From Litomosoides sigmodontis (lineage: Eukaryota > Nematoda > Chromadorea > Rhabditida > Onchocercidae), in the NCBI GenBank assembly GCA_963070105.1, contig OY718803.1:11250327-11314326 (forward strand): DNA of 64,000 bases. The letters run 5' to 3'. Below the pieces are notes generated by a model. The model made no database searches and was not told the origin of the DNA. It saw only the letters and a program-made list of their open reading frames with translations. Shown here piece after piece: positions 46,721 through 60,079 of this stretch (the first letter of the stretch is position 1; every line of letters begins with the position of its first letter). The translations under genes and the position numbers were made by a program.

Positions 46721-47540
46721 TTACATTGAGTCTTGCATACTTTTGGTGATAATTTTTCCATCTGGAAGTTGTCGTACAATATGCAATGTTCCTGATGTAC
46801 CATTATTTTCACGTTCAAGATATAACCATGATTCTTCGTAATTTAAATAATATGCACGCGTATTTTTTGTGTTTATAAAATGTAATTCTCCACCACCCTG
46901 AAGTACTATTGCATGAGCTATAACTTTCTCATTCAGATTTGAGCTGTATATAGTTCGATTAAAAAATAAATTAAGGAACAGCTTTGACGTGGATGTTTTT
47001 TCCGATATGTTTCTTGTTATTAGTCATGCTACTACTGCTAAATCTGTCTAGCTAGCCATCAAGTGAATTACATTGATTCTTATTCTGTTTCACTATTATT
47101 TGAATTTAATGGTTGTTGGACTGGCTTTTCTTTCTTTTTTCACAGGTAATCCATTCGTTGAAACTTTCAAAACAGCAGTTTTTTTTATAAAACAGTAATT
47201 TTCATCCTTTTACCTCTAATTGTATAATTTCATCGGTTCCTTGACCCGAACTAGCTACTTCATTTTGAACAACTTGACGTAATTCTTTCAGTCGTACGGT
47301 AGCCTCCTTATGCATTTTAATTGCTTGTGCAGTTTTTGCTGTTGTCTGCAAGTATTCTAAGAGTGAATAATTCTGTATGAGAAGATGAGATAAAAAGGGA
47401 AATGAAACAACCGATAAATCCTAATCTTATTTTCTGTGTGAAAAAAATCAACTTGAAGAGAATTTGATTTTCGTTTCACTTCTTTTTCAGGCAAAGTTTT
47501 AATCAAATATGAAAACACGTACAGTTCCTGTTGATGACAT
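46721..47540 (-). CDS. Small unrecognised protein, about 127 residues, three exons
   Basis: Proposed exons 47523-47540, 47214-47372 and 46721-46927 are in one frame. The start MSSTGT lies two bases after a TTCTACAG acceptor and ends at a good donor (GTACGT). The middle exon encodes a helical, probably coiled-coil segment (NYSLLEYLQTTAKTAQAIKM, RLKELRQVVQNEV). The last encodes a strand-rich domain (AHAIVLQGGGELHFINTKNT, RAYYLNYEESWLYLERENNG, LHIVRQLPDGKIITKSM). The final intron is uncertain: the strong acceptor at about 46951 is out of phase with the previous donor, and the in-phase acceptor (AATGAG) is weak, so a micro-exon may be missing. I do not recognise the family. A short helical hairpin plus beta domain suggests a small complex subunit, but this is only an impression. 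Confidence 0.5.
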
Positions 47541-48145
47541 TGCTGTAGAATGTGCACCAATCAGTAGAATATTAGTAAATAAAAGTGCATGTGGCGAAGC
47601 AATGTACAGAATTTATTCCTAATTAAAGTATTTCATTCTGCTTTGAGGGATTATTAATTGAACAAGTTTGTCTGTTGAGTGGTGGTTTTAGGAAACATTG
47701 TTATTTCATTGTTGCTTTTTTGTGATGAATTTATCAGGTTAATTGCAATTCAGTTTTTCAGCATACGTCAATTCGTAGTTGTTTACTTGAAAATTGTTTT
47801 ATTGACGGGGATGAAGTTTATTGAATTCCTTGATGTCATTTCCTGTCTCTCATTGCTGTTACACTTTCCTTTTCCTCTTTTTCTGTTTCTACCAGTTTAT
47901 TATCAGAATAAAAATAATATGTTCTTTTGGTGAGTGTTAAATTTAATATGCAGTTGACAATCTGATCTTAAATACCTTAAATCAGCGGAAGCATTATTTG
48001 TAAGTTAGAAAACTTAAACAAATAGTTCTCATTTCGTCAAGATAAATTCTCTTGCTGAAAAAGCGAGATTTTCAGTTTCATATTCGATTTTAGCGTATGG
48101 CATTTCCATCGGAATTGTTCATTGCTAGATTCAAATGCTGATGAA
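47541..48145. other. Intergenic region between divergent small gene and frataxin
   Basis: About 600 bases, presumably holding both promoters. TTTTAG at about 48090-48095 is an acceptor-like site upstream of the frataxin start. No exon recognised. Confidence 0.45.
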
Positions 48146-48690
48146 ATGTTAAAACGACGGTTATTTGCAACGCTGGTACGACCTTTCTTAAAAAGTGGGG
48201 TTTTTTCTTTAATCCATGATCGTTATTTCGATTTATTAAGCTTTTTTTTGCAAAATGAAACATCCTGCTGGCTATAACTTTAGAGGTTTTTTGCTTTGAC
48301 GTCAAATTTGAGTTTCCGCATTAATATTTTTCAGGACGAAATCTAAGTTCTAAATCTACATTATCAGAAGATGAATATGAAAAATTGGCGAGCGAAACGT
48401 TGGATAGATTGGCCGATTATCTGGATTCTTTTCCGGACAAGTTCAACTGTGATGGAGAGTACGATGTGAATTCATCATTGGGCGTCATTAAGGCGAAAAT
48501 CAGCGAGAAAGTGGGTACATACGTTATCAACAAGCAAACACCAAATCGACAAATTTGGCTCTCTTCACCTTTATCTGGTCCGAAACGGTACGGTTTTCGG
48601 GATAAGATTTTGTATTTCACATTTGATGAGGAAGAAATCGCAGCTTATGAGGTGAAAATTAAAGAAACATTTAAAAAAATCAAAAATTAA
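48146..48690 (+). CDS. frh-1: Frataxin, mitochondrial iron-sulfur cluster assembly factor
   Basis: Two exons (48146-48194, 48335-48690) join to 134 residues, close to C. elegans FRH-1. The N-terminus MLKRRLFATLVRPFLKRR is basic with no acidic residue, a typical matrix-targeting peptide. The frataxin fold follows: the acidic first helix (LSEDEYEKLASETLDRLADY), then strands with VGTYVINKQTPNRQIWLSSP and SGPKRYGF, the most conserved surface of the family, and a C-terminal helix (EIAAYEVKIKETFKKI). Frataxin stimulates sulfur transfer on the ISCU-NFS1 complex in the matrix. The exon 1 donor (A|GTGGGG) is the only phase-compatible choice and gives a clean targeting peptide, so I prefer it despite weak consensus. 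AATAAA at 49012-49017 is a polyadenylation candidate. Confidence 0.93.
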
Positions 48691-50030
48691 TCTATATGAG
48701 ATCAATAAGTCGGTAAATTTTGGGTAGTAATCAGCAGTCTCAAAGTTAGAATTTCAAGGATGTTCTGGGATTGAACTCATGCATGACTGAAATTATTTTT
48801 GGTAGACATATATGAGTTGATAAATTGCTGAATAGATTTTTAGGTTTGATTTGGTTGATAAAAAATGGATAAGCACTCGCGAAGATATATCACTGGATGC
48901 TTTGCTGAATAATGAATTTCGGAAGATTTTTCAAACCGAAAAAATTGATTTTAGTGGATATTTGTAGTTATTGTTCTAGACAATTAATTAATGCAAATAA
49001 TTTTAATCTGAAATAAATGCCAATTGAAGGAAGTATATTTTGTAGTTAACTCTATAGTGGGTAAACTATCACTGCTGAAAATTATCGGCAGTTAATGACC
49101 AATCCAAGTCAATTGAAAAAATCATAAGAGGCACATAGGAAAGAAGTATAAAGTATCTAAAACAGTACAATAACCGTTGCATCAGACGAAAATCGAGGAC
49201 GGTTATTTCACAAATACACGGCAGACTTAATTGGTAAAAATTTTCATAGATAGGTCCAGAATTCTGTACATATTATCAGTAAATTGCAATGAATTTTAGG
49301 GGACTGGTAGTTACATTTTATCTATTAAATCAAATGTTGCATATCTGTATGTTATATGAAGGGGTAAGAATGGGATTTAGCAATTTTTGTAAATTCCTTT
49401 TCATTTCCTTTAATCGGCGGAAGAAATAAAAGTTAATACTAATATGAAGCATTCAGCTAGATATTATTGCAGCATTTGATGGCTTTCTTTTCGAAATAAC
49501 CTACCTATGTATTTCGAGACTACTGCTTTTTTTTAAAACACTGAATAGTGAAAAGGGGGTGGAGGTGGAGGTAAATTTTAGTTTTAATTCCAAGCCGGCT
49601 ACAGCAAGCGGGGGGTTTGGGATTGTTCAGTAAGTGTTATTTTTATTTTTTGTTTTCCTGAGCATTTTTATGAATAAAAAAGTTTGCATGCATTAATTCC
49701 GCTTATAAACTCGTGTAATTGAAGTCAATTTTATGTTCGATATTTGTATATGCTTCTTTACTTAGACTCATTACTTAATGTGAAAAATGGTATCACTTCA
49801 TGCTACTTGCCGTAATTTGCTTATCAGTTTACCGTAGTGATTTGAGGCTTGATGAACTAATTAGGATTATTCGTTTGTTCAGCAGGTTAGATTTAATTGG
49901 TGTTAGTTAGAGTTTAGCAAGCTAGATTTCATTGGTGGCGGTTAGATTTAATTTAATAGAAAAAAACACGAATGTTTAATAATTCATTCATTGCTTTTAC
50001 AAACGAATTAATGAGGGGAAACTAATTAAA
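48691..50030. other. Intergenic region between frataxin and RTN4IP1-like genes
   Basis: About 1.3 kb with a candidate frataxin polyadenylation signal at 49012. Purine-rich GGGGGTGGAGGTGGAGG lies at about 49555-49571. No exon recognised. Confidence 0.45.
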
Positions 50031-53000
50031 ATGTTTCAAAAAATTTCCTTTAGCATGATCGCGCGTGACACTCAGCAGTTATTAGGGTCTGTCGTTAACA
50101 GTAAATTATGGGTTAAAAGGATGTCAACATGGGTAACAAAACAGTTTGGTGGTAATATGGAGAAAGTTGAAATGCCAATTCCCACAATTGAGAAACCAGA
50201 CGAGCTTCTCGTCAAAGTTAAGGTTCGTTTAGTTTTTAAGTCCTTTGAAATTAAAACTGTGCAATGAAAATTTCTTAAATTTTACGTGAAATGGAGTACA
50301 AGTTTCCATTATTTCTTTATTATAGGCAGCTAGTGTGAACCCAATTGATACTGTAATGCGGAAAGGATACGGACGACAGCTATGTTCAGTAGTAAAAAAT
50401 CTTCGAAATTGTTCAATGGATTCCAATGTGCTGTTACCATTTATTGGTGGACGAGATTGTAGTGGTACTGTTGAACAGGCTGGTGGAAATGTGAAGAGGT
50501 TCAAAAGAGGTGATGAGGTAGAAACAGATGTTTTTTCCCAAGAATTTTGGAATTATTCTGATTAGTGATGGCTTGCGGTTTTCCTCTTCTAACTTCTTTC
50601 ACTTTTCATATCTTAATAATACCTAAAGTTTCATTTTCACTTTTGCATTATGTCATGAGCTTCATGAAGAATTTATAAATAATTTGCTTGAATATAAAGA
50701 AGAGGATTTGGATTTGTTGAGCACTGATTTGAATGTGCGCTTTGATTAGCTATGTTCTGCAATAATTTTCTGATGACGTTGCCCAGTTTTTTAGATAATT
50801 GCTGTGGTCGATCCCTTCAGTTCAGGAACACATGCAGAATTTGCATTGGTAAAGGAATCAAATTGTGTCTCAAAGCCGACTGATGTATCCTATATTGATA
50901 GTACCGCATTCCCATACACAGCTTGTACCGCCTGGTCAGCATTAGTTTCGGTAATGAAAATACAAAATTTGTTGCTACTGATATTCCAATAGCCTAAAAC
51001 TTCCATATTTAACTCCCAAGAATATCAGTTTGAAGTTTAAAATTGGAATTCAACTGATACTTTTTTAATGTCGTATAAATTTTGGACCAAAAATCTCATC
51101 AATGAGATGTTGGATTGACACATCTAAAAAAATCGTATCTTCCAGTCTTCTTATCATTAGAAAACCTTTTGTTTGAGTTGTCTAAGGAAATTTGAGTATT
51201 TTTAAGCTTACATCTCGTTGCGTCTTTAGGTAGCTCGAATTAATCCACACAATGCCGCAACACAACGTGTATTGATACATGGTGGTGCTGGTGGTGTTGG
51301 AACAACAGCGATACAAATGCTTAAAGCGTGGAATATTGAGAAAATAGTAGTAACATGTTCTAATGACTGGTCGGTTAATTACTGTAGCTTCTAGGTTCTT
51401 TTAGGCATCTAGTAAATAATCAAGAAACACTGGATGAATGAAAGAAATAAGTGCAAGATTTTAAGAATAATTATTTAATGTAATTTATCGACTCATGATG
51501 GCGTTTTTTTATGGACTTTTCGAAACTTTTCTGAATTATCCCAACTTCCAAATCATTCCATATAGTGCTGCTAAGTAACCATGATACCAATTATTTATAT
51601 TGCTCTGTCTTTGCTAGTAGTTCTTGGATACTCTCGAAAATATATCACATCAGTAAGATTTGATAGTAACTGATGAATTCAGAACTTGTTAAAATTTCAA
51701 GGAATCGGTGTTGTTAATGTGGAAAGGAAATTATTCGAGGTAGTTTTAACAAATTCTGAGCTATATTTGGAAACTTGCATTACTACCCTTTCTATCTTTT
51801 TATTTTACCGCTGTTTTAGTTTTAATACAGTTCAAAAACTTGGAGCGATACCGATAAATTACAAAAGTCCAGAGGCTTTGGAAAAGTTAATCAGTGAAGG
51901 GCCATTTGATGTAGTGTTGGATTGCGCTCAATCGGAAATGACGGAGTTAAGTAGTAAAGTGATGGGATTGTGGCGCAATAGCGTACATGTTTCTCTTCTC
52001 AGCCCACTTCTTGATGACACTGACAGGTTTGAAAATTACGTTCATTATAAGAATTTGTTGTTTTAATGTGATCAGAAACTGCTAATTTCACTTAAAAATA
52101 ACTTTGACTAAAATTGGAAGCAGTTTTGCTTCTAATGGTATGATTTCTAAATTTTAGTCTATTTACTTCTCATTTTCAGCATAGGAACTTTCCGCTATTT
52201 ACTCATCTTTCTGTCTGTTATTTTATCATGCCTTTTTCAAGATTGTATGATAATTCAGTATAGTGTCCCCCTTGGTGGCATTCTGAAACCTAACTTTGCA
52301 ATGACATTCCCGAAATACATTCAAAAATGTTAGTAATGATACACTTTTTTATTCCCTATCACTTAGTGATATGAGCTTGTGATCTCTTTGTTTTCGGTTT
52401 TTTTCATTTTTTTTCCTACAATCGAATTTTTTTTTTAGATATGGAATACCACTTGGAATTGCTTCGACTGCTGTAAAATATTTCCTGAAAGCAACGCTGG
52501 TTTGTTTTGCTCATAATTAATTCCGAAATTATTCAAAATTTGTTTTTTGATGGAGTCAGGATTTCTTTGTGTTCGTATGATAATTGTTATGATTTTTCTC
52601 ACACAAAGAGCGCATAAACACTTCTGCTAATTTTATTTGCTAGCCGAGAGGAACTTTATGCAAAAAATATCGGTGCTTGTCATATTAGTTACTTTTCTCG
52701 GTTTTAATAGGATTACTTCTGGGTTGATGTTTGAAATTCTGTGTGCCTTTTACTCACTACGAGTCACTGCAACTTTGCGTCGTGTATATACTAAAGCCAT
52801 TTCTTCTGGTTTCCAGTAATTTCTCTCTTGTTTAATATGATATCAGCTTTTATTTCATATCTATTTTTAGCCAACAATTCGACGTGGGCAGTGGTATTCA
52901 TATGCGTTTTTTGCTCCGCATCCGGAATGTATGCAGCAAATTTCGGAATTTCTGAAGAATGGCAAGGTTAAAGCTTCAACGATAGCCTTCACTGTTTTTA

Positions 53001-53159
53001 ATTATTTGGATCTTCAGCTGTTTTCTTCAAAATTCATCCTCGCAATTTCAGATGAAGCCAGTGATTGATCAGATTTTCAAATACGATGAGCTTCCGATGG
53101 CTTATGAGAAAGTGCTGAGAAAAAAAGGGAGAGGCAAAACGATTATTAATATGAGTTAA
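50031..53159 (+). CDS. rad-8: RTN4IP1-type NAD(P)H oxidoreductase (quinone oxidoreductase-like, mitochondrial)
   Basis: Eight exons (50031-50222, 50326-50517, 50795-50950, 51230-51369, 51820-52026, 52439-52499, 52871-52966, 53052-53159) join to 383 residues. The N-terminus is Lys/Arg-containing and lacks acidic residues for the first ten positions, fitting mitochondrial targeting. The MDR fold is clear: ELLVKVKAASVNPIDTVMRK, GRDCSGTVEQAGGNVKRFKRGDEV, AFPYTACTAWSALV, and the cofactor-binding GGAGGVG at 198-204. No catalytic zinc ligands are seen, as in quinone oxidoreductases. C. elegans RAD-8 is the orthologue of vertebrate RTN4IP1/OPA10, linked to coenzyme Q synthesis and mitochondrial function. 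The join of exons 4 and 5 uses a GTCGGT donor, chosen because it keeps phase and gives the expected spacing to the KLGA motif. Confidence 0.92.
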
Positions 53160-54252
53160 AGTTAACCAATGTACGGTGTTTTTTGCGAAAACTTCTTGTC
53201 AGCTCTTTTTTATAACTTTTTGGTTCTTATGAGAACACGCTGAAAGAAAGCAATGTGTATGTAAATGATTCCAATTACAAAACAATTTTTTATTCCCTTG
53301 GTAGATCGTTATTAATCTGAAATTAATGCATTTTAATCGCAATTCACAGCACGTGTGTTTCAATTAGAGGTTATCAATTGTGCCAACGATGGTTGTTTTG
53401 TTACTTTGTGGAGTGCTTTTGCTTCATATTTCGATGCAGCAATTTATTGACCATATTCGAACTTTTCGCAATTTACTTCATATACCAAACGAACTAACTC
53501 ATTCATATACTAATGTAGATTGGATCAAGTAGATAAGCTTGAAAGTGGAAGCTGAAAAGAACTCGAAACTTCAATCAGAGCTGAAACGAGTGTTCATCAA
53601 GTGTCCAAATTAATTTGGACTTTATGTTTTTACACAATACCTTTGAAGAAATATATGGCGTGCGTAAACACTTGAAAATTTTCAGTGCCTCGAAAGAATA
53701 ATTTATCATAGAACTGAGAGGATAAAGTGGATATATGCAGATGTAGACTATCACGGTTTTGCTGTAATGTTATCTTAAAAAGGATTAGAACCTTACTATA
53801 TGTAGGCTTTGAAACTGATCAGGTACTCATAACACGATATACAGGATTAAATTAATTCATTTGAAAGGAACGACTGAAAAACGCAAACAGAAGAAGCAAA
53901 AGCATGAAGAGATACGTTTTAACGTAACATCAAATATACCGTTTTATTATACCAAACAATAAATTCTACCGCAATTTTAAAAGTCCTCCAAAATCACAAT
54001 GTTGCATGTCATTCCCGAACTGTTGCCGATCCAGTACCCGAACATTGCAAATGAATTTTCATTTTGTTTTCGAGGGGAACGTCTTTGTGCTGAATTTATA
54101 AGAGATTTTTCCAGTTTCTGATTTCCGTCTCCAAGCGGTTCAGATGAGCTTTTGCATACTCGACGGATGAAAGATATCATGCAAGTGTGTGCGATATTTA
54201 TTAAAGTACTGTAGGCGAAAAGAACCCAATGCGCATAATTTGCTTAAAATTT
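53160..54252. other. Convergent 3' region
   Basis: About 1.1 kb between RTN4IP1-like and beta-glucuronidase. A minus-strand AATAAA at 54197-54202 lies 51 bases after the glucuronidase stop. Nothing else recognised. Confidence 0.5.
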
Positions 54253-57200
54253 TCACTTCAACTCATCACCCGCCGTCGTTTCCAAACTTCTATAGCGGTC
54301 TCTCAGAGTGTAAGCAGCCATTTTGGGCTGTCGACTGCGTGTTAGCACTCCTTTGTGATTGCCCACCACTCGTGTTACACCTGTAATGAATGTTCGTACC
54401 ATCACCGTGCATAACATGAACTGTCTGCCTTGTTTGGATTCTATTGACTAACTTAGGCAAACTTTTTCAGTTAATTCGATCAGCGTGGTATTTTCCCTGA
54501 CACTTCAAAATCTTAATTTATTATTGAAGATAAATTAATTAGCTAATCAAACCATCAGCGGTCATGAAATCAGCCAAATTCCAAATCATTTCACCAGCTA
54601 TTGTGTGGTTCTTCCGCAATATGTCGAATGCCTGATGTGTTTCTTTCAACAGCTCTTGCTGATATTGCTCACTAAAGGCACGACTTGGCTCCTTAAAAAC
54701 AATTTCAATGATAATATTACAAGTACAGTGCTTATATTTAAAGCCACCGGCAATATCACTTTTCTTCAGTTCTCGGAAATTTTGAAACGTGAAAAATGTG
54801 AGGAACACTTTATTTTGCTTTGATTTCTTATTGAACTTCTTTTTATTCCAATTGGAAATATTAAAAAAATTTTTTCCTACTTGATTTAAGCCTGGTAGCG
54901 CTTCTGCACCATATTCTGACACAATTATTGGTTTATTGTATTTTAATTTCCAATTGTTCACTTCAAATATCCAACTATGGCTAACTGTTTCTAAATAACC
55001 GGTATCGATATACCAGCCAAAATATCGATTAATACAAATTAGATCGAGTAAATCAGCCTGAAAATTATAATGAAAAAGGTGTTAAAACGGTGAATTGAAT
55101 CAGGTCTCTCAAAAAAACGTTTTGCAAACTGGCCCCAACATAATCATACAAATACATGTCTTTCTGCAATTTAGGGTTTCAATGGTTTATAGCAATTAAG
55201 CAGCTGATTCTCATAGTTCATCTGCTCGGGAGATTGTGTTATCTTGTCTGAAGGTAAAGCCATACTACTTGGTCGGCATCGAAACTTGCTGCCAGTACGG
55301 CTGTAACAGGTCGAGTAGGATCAATTGCTCTCGTCAAACTGATCAGTTCACTAAAATTCATTTGTCATAAGTTTCATTTTCCACAAATTACTGCGACTAG
55401 TAAAATAGTTAATTCGATCGACGATCCATCTCAAGCGCGAAAACGTGAAATTCTCAACGACATTTAGCAATAAAGAAGAAAAAATTTGCGAAATGAAAAA
55501 TATATGCAAATGTATGCTTAATTATAATATCTCCGATCTCTTCAGTCATACGAATAGCTTAATGGGAAAGTATGTGAGGGAGGAATGGGAACCTGAAATA
55601 CGGTCGAGCTGCCGGATCACTAGATGTCGGTTCATTAGCTAATGACCACATAATTGTTGAGGGATGATTTCGATCACGTCCAATCAATTCACGTATTATT
55701 TCTTCGTGCAACAATCGGTTCTGCTTTGTGAAGTAGCTGAAACGAGTAAATTTTTGCTGAATGAAGAACACGTAACGTGGGAGGAATGCTACTAAAATTA
55801 CTTTTACAAAGTAGTAAAGTTTGGCATCACTGCACGGTTTCAGACCTTCGCACAATCATTGCCTACTGCGCAATTTTACGATTTCAAGCTTTCACTTGAA
55901 AGTTGCTAGTGTTTTCCGCCAACTTGCCTTAACCCAACAGCAGGCGTTTCGGTTATAACAGCAATACCACGACGATCAGCTTCAGAAGCCATTTCCTCAC
56001 TGTAGGGATAGTGCGATGTACGGTAACAGTTACCACTCATCCATTCCAGCATATTCAAATCTTTCGTCATCACTACCGGATTGTAACCACGGCCGTGGAG
56101 CTGCAACCTATTACATCATCCAATTCATTATCATTACCTCGTTAGAAGTGCCATCTTTAATATCACGGTAAATTTACTTTCATATTTTTTAGTAAATACG
56201 TCAGATATTTCCACCCACATACTCAGAAGTAAGACGTAAGCAGTTAGCATTAATTAGTCACATCATCCTTTTTTCTTAATTTTCATGTAATGTTATGAAT
56301 CGATTAAGCTTGGAATCTAATCTCAATGATAAATTTATCTACAGTTAAAAGCTTCCTACAGTATTCTGACCATAAATAAACTAAGTAATTCATCAGTGCT
56401 AAAGAAAACGTACTTCGAAGTCTTCGTGCATGCCAAAACCATGGCAATAAAATGGTTTCCCGTTTATGAACGTTTGGTCCTTCGAAATATTTATGGTGCG
56501 AAAACCGAACCGTAAACGATACACATCGATTAAAATATCTGAGATTGTTAATTGGACCTGGAAATTCCCTTGTGCCGTAATCCGAGCTACATTATTTCAA
56601 TAGATCCCTTTTCATTTCTCTGTCATAAATTGGCTATTAGATAATGGCAGTAAATTCGCTTATTTGCTTAAAGAGAGCAATGTAGATAAAGCTAAATCAA
56701 CGCAACAAGTTAATGAGGAAAAGTAGAAACTTGCAAATTACCCGAAATCAATAGCTTCATTTTCTTATTAAACAAGCTCAAATTATCCTTAATTGAAATG
56801 ATAGAATTATAATGCTCGACTAATGCGTTGCTAATACTTTACCACGAATTTATACAGCACAGGGGATCCCATATCACGAGGCCACCACGGTCGGATATTA
56901 TCGATATGGCCGGTGTAACGGTACTGATTACTTTCAAATATCACCGTACCATAATTGTCCATCACCGTCACGTGAATCATTCCTAATTGGCTGCCCGATA
57001 TTGTGCTTACTGTGTAGCCGAAAGAACCTGTGATTAGTTGCAGTGAGCAGGAAACTAGCCCATTGTAGAGTATTATACAATTCGGGATTAGCGTAAGTGG
57101 AAAAATGGATGTAAAATTCCAATATGTCTAATTAACTGGAATTAAATTTTATTCTTGAACTGTCTTTTACCATCTGCTTTAGCATTGATGCTAATATCAT

Positions 57201-58762
57201 CAATATATGCAAATGGCTTTCGCGTGATGTAAACAGGTCGTAGTATTCCAGCATAGTTGAAAAAGTCGAAATTCCACGTTTGCTTAAAAAACCTGAAAAG
57301 TACAGCATTGTAAAATTCGAGTTTACTTTGTTCAAATGAATGTTTTAATGAACTGGGTGAACTGTTTTTAGAGTTTCACCTTATTCTCATTTGAATCCAC
57401 CACTGATACAAATATGTTATTCGTTTTCAATAAATTTCACATGAATGAATGTAATATGAATTGTGGATATTCATACGGCACTATAACAAAACAGAAATCA
57501 CTTCATTTCAACTAGCAGTAATATCGGAAACTTTTTGAATAATTTAGCGTTTGGTGGAAACGGTTCTTGTGCGATTACGAACCCTTCGGAGTACTGTTTG
57601 CTTTCACCATGTTGCTTTTGAATGTACCGAAATTCACCGGGTGGTATTGTTGTTGAGGTCATTGTATTGTTCACCGCTACAGTGAGACGATTTTCACTAT
57701 CGAATAAAATGTGATTCGTGATGTCAATTTCAAACGGTAGATGACCACCGACGTGAATGCCAGCACTTCTGTTGTTTATGAACTGAATTTTCAAATTCAA
57801 TTCTTTTCTTTAAGAAAAAGTCGATTCAAGAATTATCGATTCTAAAATAAGGCTGATCAGTCTGTCAATCATATGAGACTGTTCGCTAGTTTCTGCCGCT
57901 TAAGAAAGGTCGAACTAGTCTTGAGTGATAATTTCAGGTATACCGACATCAGAAGATGACGAAGTTCACTGATGCGACTTACTACGGTGGCGTAATATTG
58001 TACACTTGAAAAACGGACAAAATGCCGGTAGGATTTAGAGCGTACACTGACGAAAAATTTGCGCTGATACCAAACCCAACCGACATGTTCACGTACTTGA
58101 CGATCTGCTGTTAGATCATTGTAAGCAGCCGGAACCGGCATTACAGTCGCATTCTGGAATCTTTCTACTTCATGACACTTCCATTATTTTTGATAACGAC
58201 AACACTTGCTAATTAAAAAGCCGGAGGAGTAATTAAGAAATTGCTTAACTGATATCAATACCTGAAATTGAGACAAATCGTACAAATGCCATTTATGACT
58301 TATACCTACGGAAGGTGAATTCTTTTCCTCTCTTACAAATGTCCACAAACCATCTAGCTGATCGTAAAATCGCCGTTCATTTCTCTGCAACACTTTCAAT
58401 CATTCACAATTACTTGTAACTGAAATACTCAAATGCAAATGCAAGTGCAACGAGTGAATGAATGACACGAAAGTGTCGCTGTTGATAAAAAGGAATAGCA
58501 ACTGGTTATTGCGATATCAAACTATGTATGTCAAGGCAAAATTCTACTTGTCCAAAGTGCCAAAGTGACATAGCCGACTGCTTTAACCATTTTTGAGAAA
58601 TTAAATATATTAAAAGGATTTAAGCATGTGACTGTTAGCTTAGCGGAGGTCTGACTAGATGTGAGAGAGGAAGGGAGAAATAAATGAAAATAAGTGTGAT
58701 ACCTGCACTTGTAGTATGGCGCAGACAATGGGAATTAGCACTGACAACAGCAGCGGAAACAT
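54253..58762 (-). CDS. Beta-glucuronidase (GH2), lysosomal
   Basis: Thirteen exons (58703-58762, 58262-58384, 57983-58153, 57583-57782, 57171-57292, 56843-57027, 56414-56557, 55928-56100, 55593-55736, 55269-55350, 54881-55057, 54553-54691, 54253-54380) join to 615 residues. A signal peptide (MFPLLLSVLIPIVCAILQVQ) fills exon 1. The GH2 jelly-roll domain follows (QLDGLWTF, VGWVWYQR, GGHLPFEIDI, FDFFNYAGI), then the Ig-like domain and the TIM barrel. Catalytic acid/base is Glu428 in ANEP; nucleophile is Glu516 in SEYGAE; RTSHYPYSEE and NHKGVLTR are further active-site motifs, the latter matching the uronic-acid-binding Asn-x-Lys. The enzyme removes terminal glucuronic acid from glycosaminoglycans. 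The intron after 55928 begins with GC rather than GT. Every phase closes. The ATG follows an ATTTCAG acceptor by one base, a likely trans-splice site. Confidence 0.96.
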
Positions 58763-58771
58763 TCTGAAATT
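58763..58771 (-). promoter_or_regulatory. Likely spliced-leader acceptor of the beta-glucuronidase gene
   Basis: On the minus strand the sequence reads ATTTCAG followed by a single A and the ATG. A strong acceptor this close to a signal-peptide start, with no upstream coding exon, fits spliced-leader addition. Confidence 0.55.
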
Positions 58772-60079
58772 CAGCCAACGTTTTGCAGAAGTCAGTATTT
58801 GTTTCTCCTGACGGAGGATGAATTTGAATGAGTTGAAAGGTTGAGGAGGATGGCCGAACTATGCCCACTAAAATGAGTGAAGTTTGCGGTTCACTGGGAA
58901 TCAACAGTTGTGAGAAAGACCATATAGGGAGTCTTGGTAGTGGCCAGAGATAGTATTAGCTATTTATTAGGGAGGAGAATTAGTCAGTCACTGATTGCAC
59001 GGTTGGTAGAATTCCACTTTTTTCCCCTGGAAATCAAACCCATCTGCTACTACAGAGGTCATTTCTTTCCATGTCACAGGATCGCCAGAGGTCATTAATA
59101 CGAATGTTAAATGTTTGGATTTATGATTTCAACGTTCAAGTCAACCAATAATTCGCTCATTTCTTATCACTAAAAATATCAACCGAAATTAATTTAATAA
59201 GTTGGATGCGTCAGCTGAAACTCCTCTTCAGCTTATTTAGTCATTTCATCCGTCACTCTTTTCGAAAACTCTTCATACCGATGGAATGATTAGTAATTAG
59301 ACGTATTTTCATCCTTCCGAAAACACATTGAATGCAAAACCTGTTTCATAAATAGTCAATTAATTATTAAGATAAAGAAAGTGCTAAAAACAACTGAAAT
59401 AGCCGGCCACTTTGTGATGGACATAATTTGAAGAAATCAATTGCATTTTCGAACGAATAACGACGAGGATAATCAACAATTCCAAGCTCAAACATTTATT
59501 ACTAATTCATTTCGATGAATCGATGATAACGTTCATCTGTTCGGGATTTGTTTCAAAGAGCTAATTAGTTAGTTGCTAGAAGAACTTCAGCAATCGATAA
59601 CAAAGTCAAGCTTATGTAGAACAAAATCACTGGCTAGTGGGTAGATGTGGACGGGAGCAGAGAGCCATACATATATATATGTTTTACGGAACCATATCCT
59701 TTTATAATAATTTCCTGAAAACACATTTAAAGTAATGTGAACAGCGGCTTTGACATTTCAGTAAAAACGTAATTTATTCTCACAAATGGAATATCAATGT
59801 ATGCAAGAATGCCAACAGGAATTCGTTGAATTTTATGACCAAATTTCATCGTTTTATAAACCAAAAAAATGAATTAAATTTTCCCATTTTCCATTTTAAT
59901 AAAATATTTATGAAAATCACCTAGTTTTTTGATTTAGTAACAAATTTCCCTAAAATGTTGGAAGAACACGTGTCAAGATTAATTAACCATAATTGCTGTT
60001 ATTATTCACAGAGATGGTAATTGCATAATCAGTAATTTCCGAGTGCAAATAAGCGATGAGAAATTGGCAGGCAATGAAT

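Noticed and set aside
51370..51373. Later donor (TCG|GTTAAT) for RTN4IP1 exon 4
   Set aside because: It breaks phase with the next exon; the GTCGGT donor four bases earlier keeps the frame and the conserved spacing.
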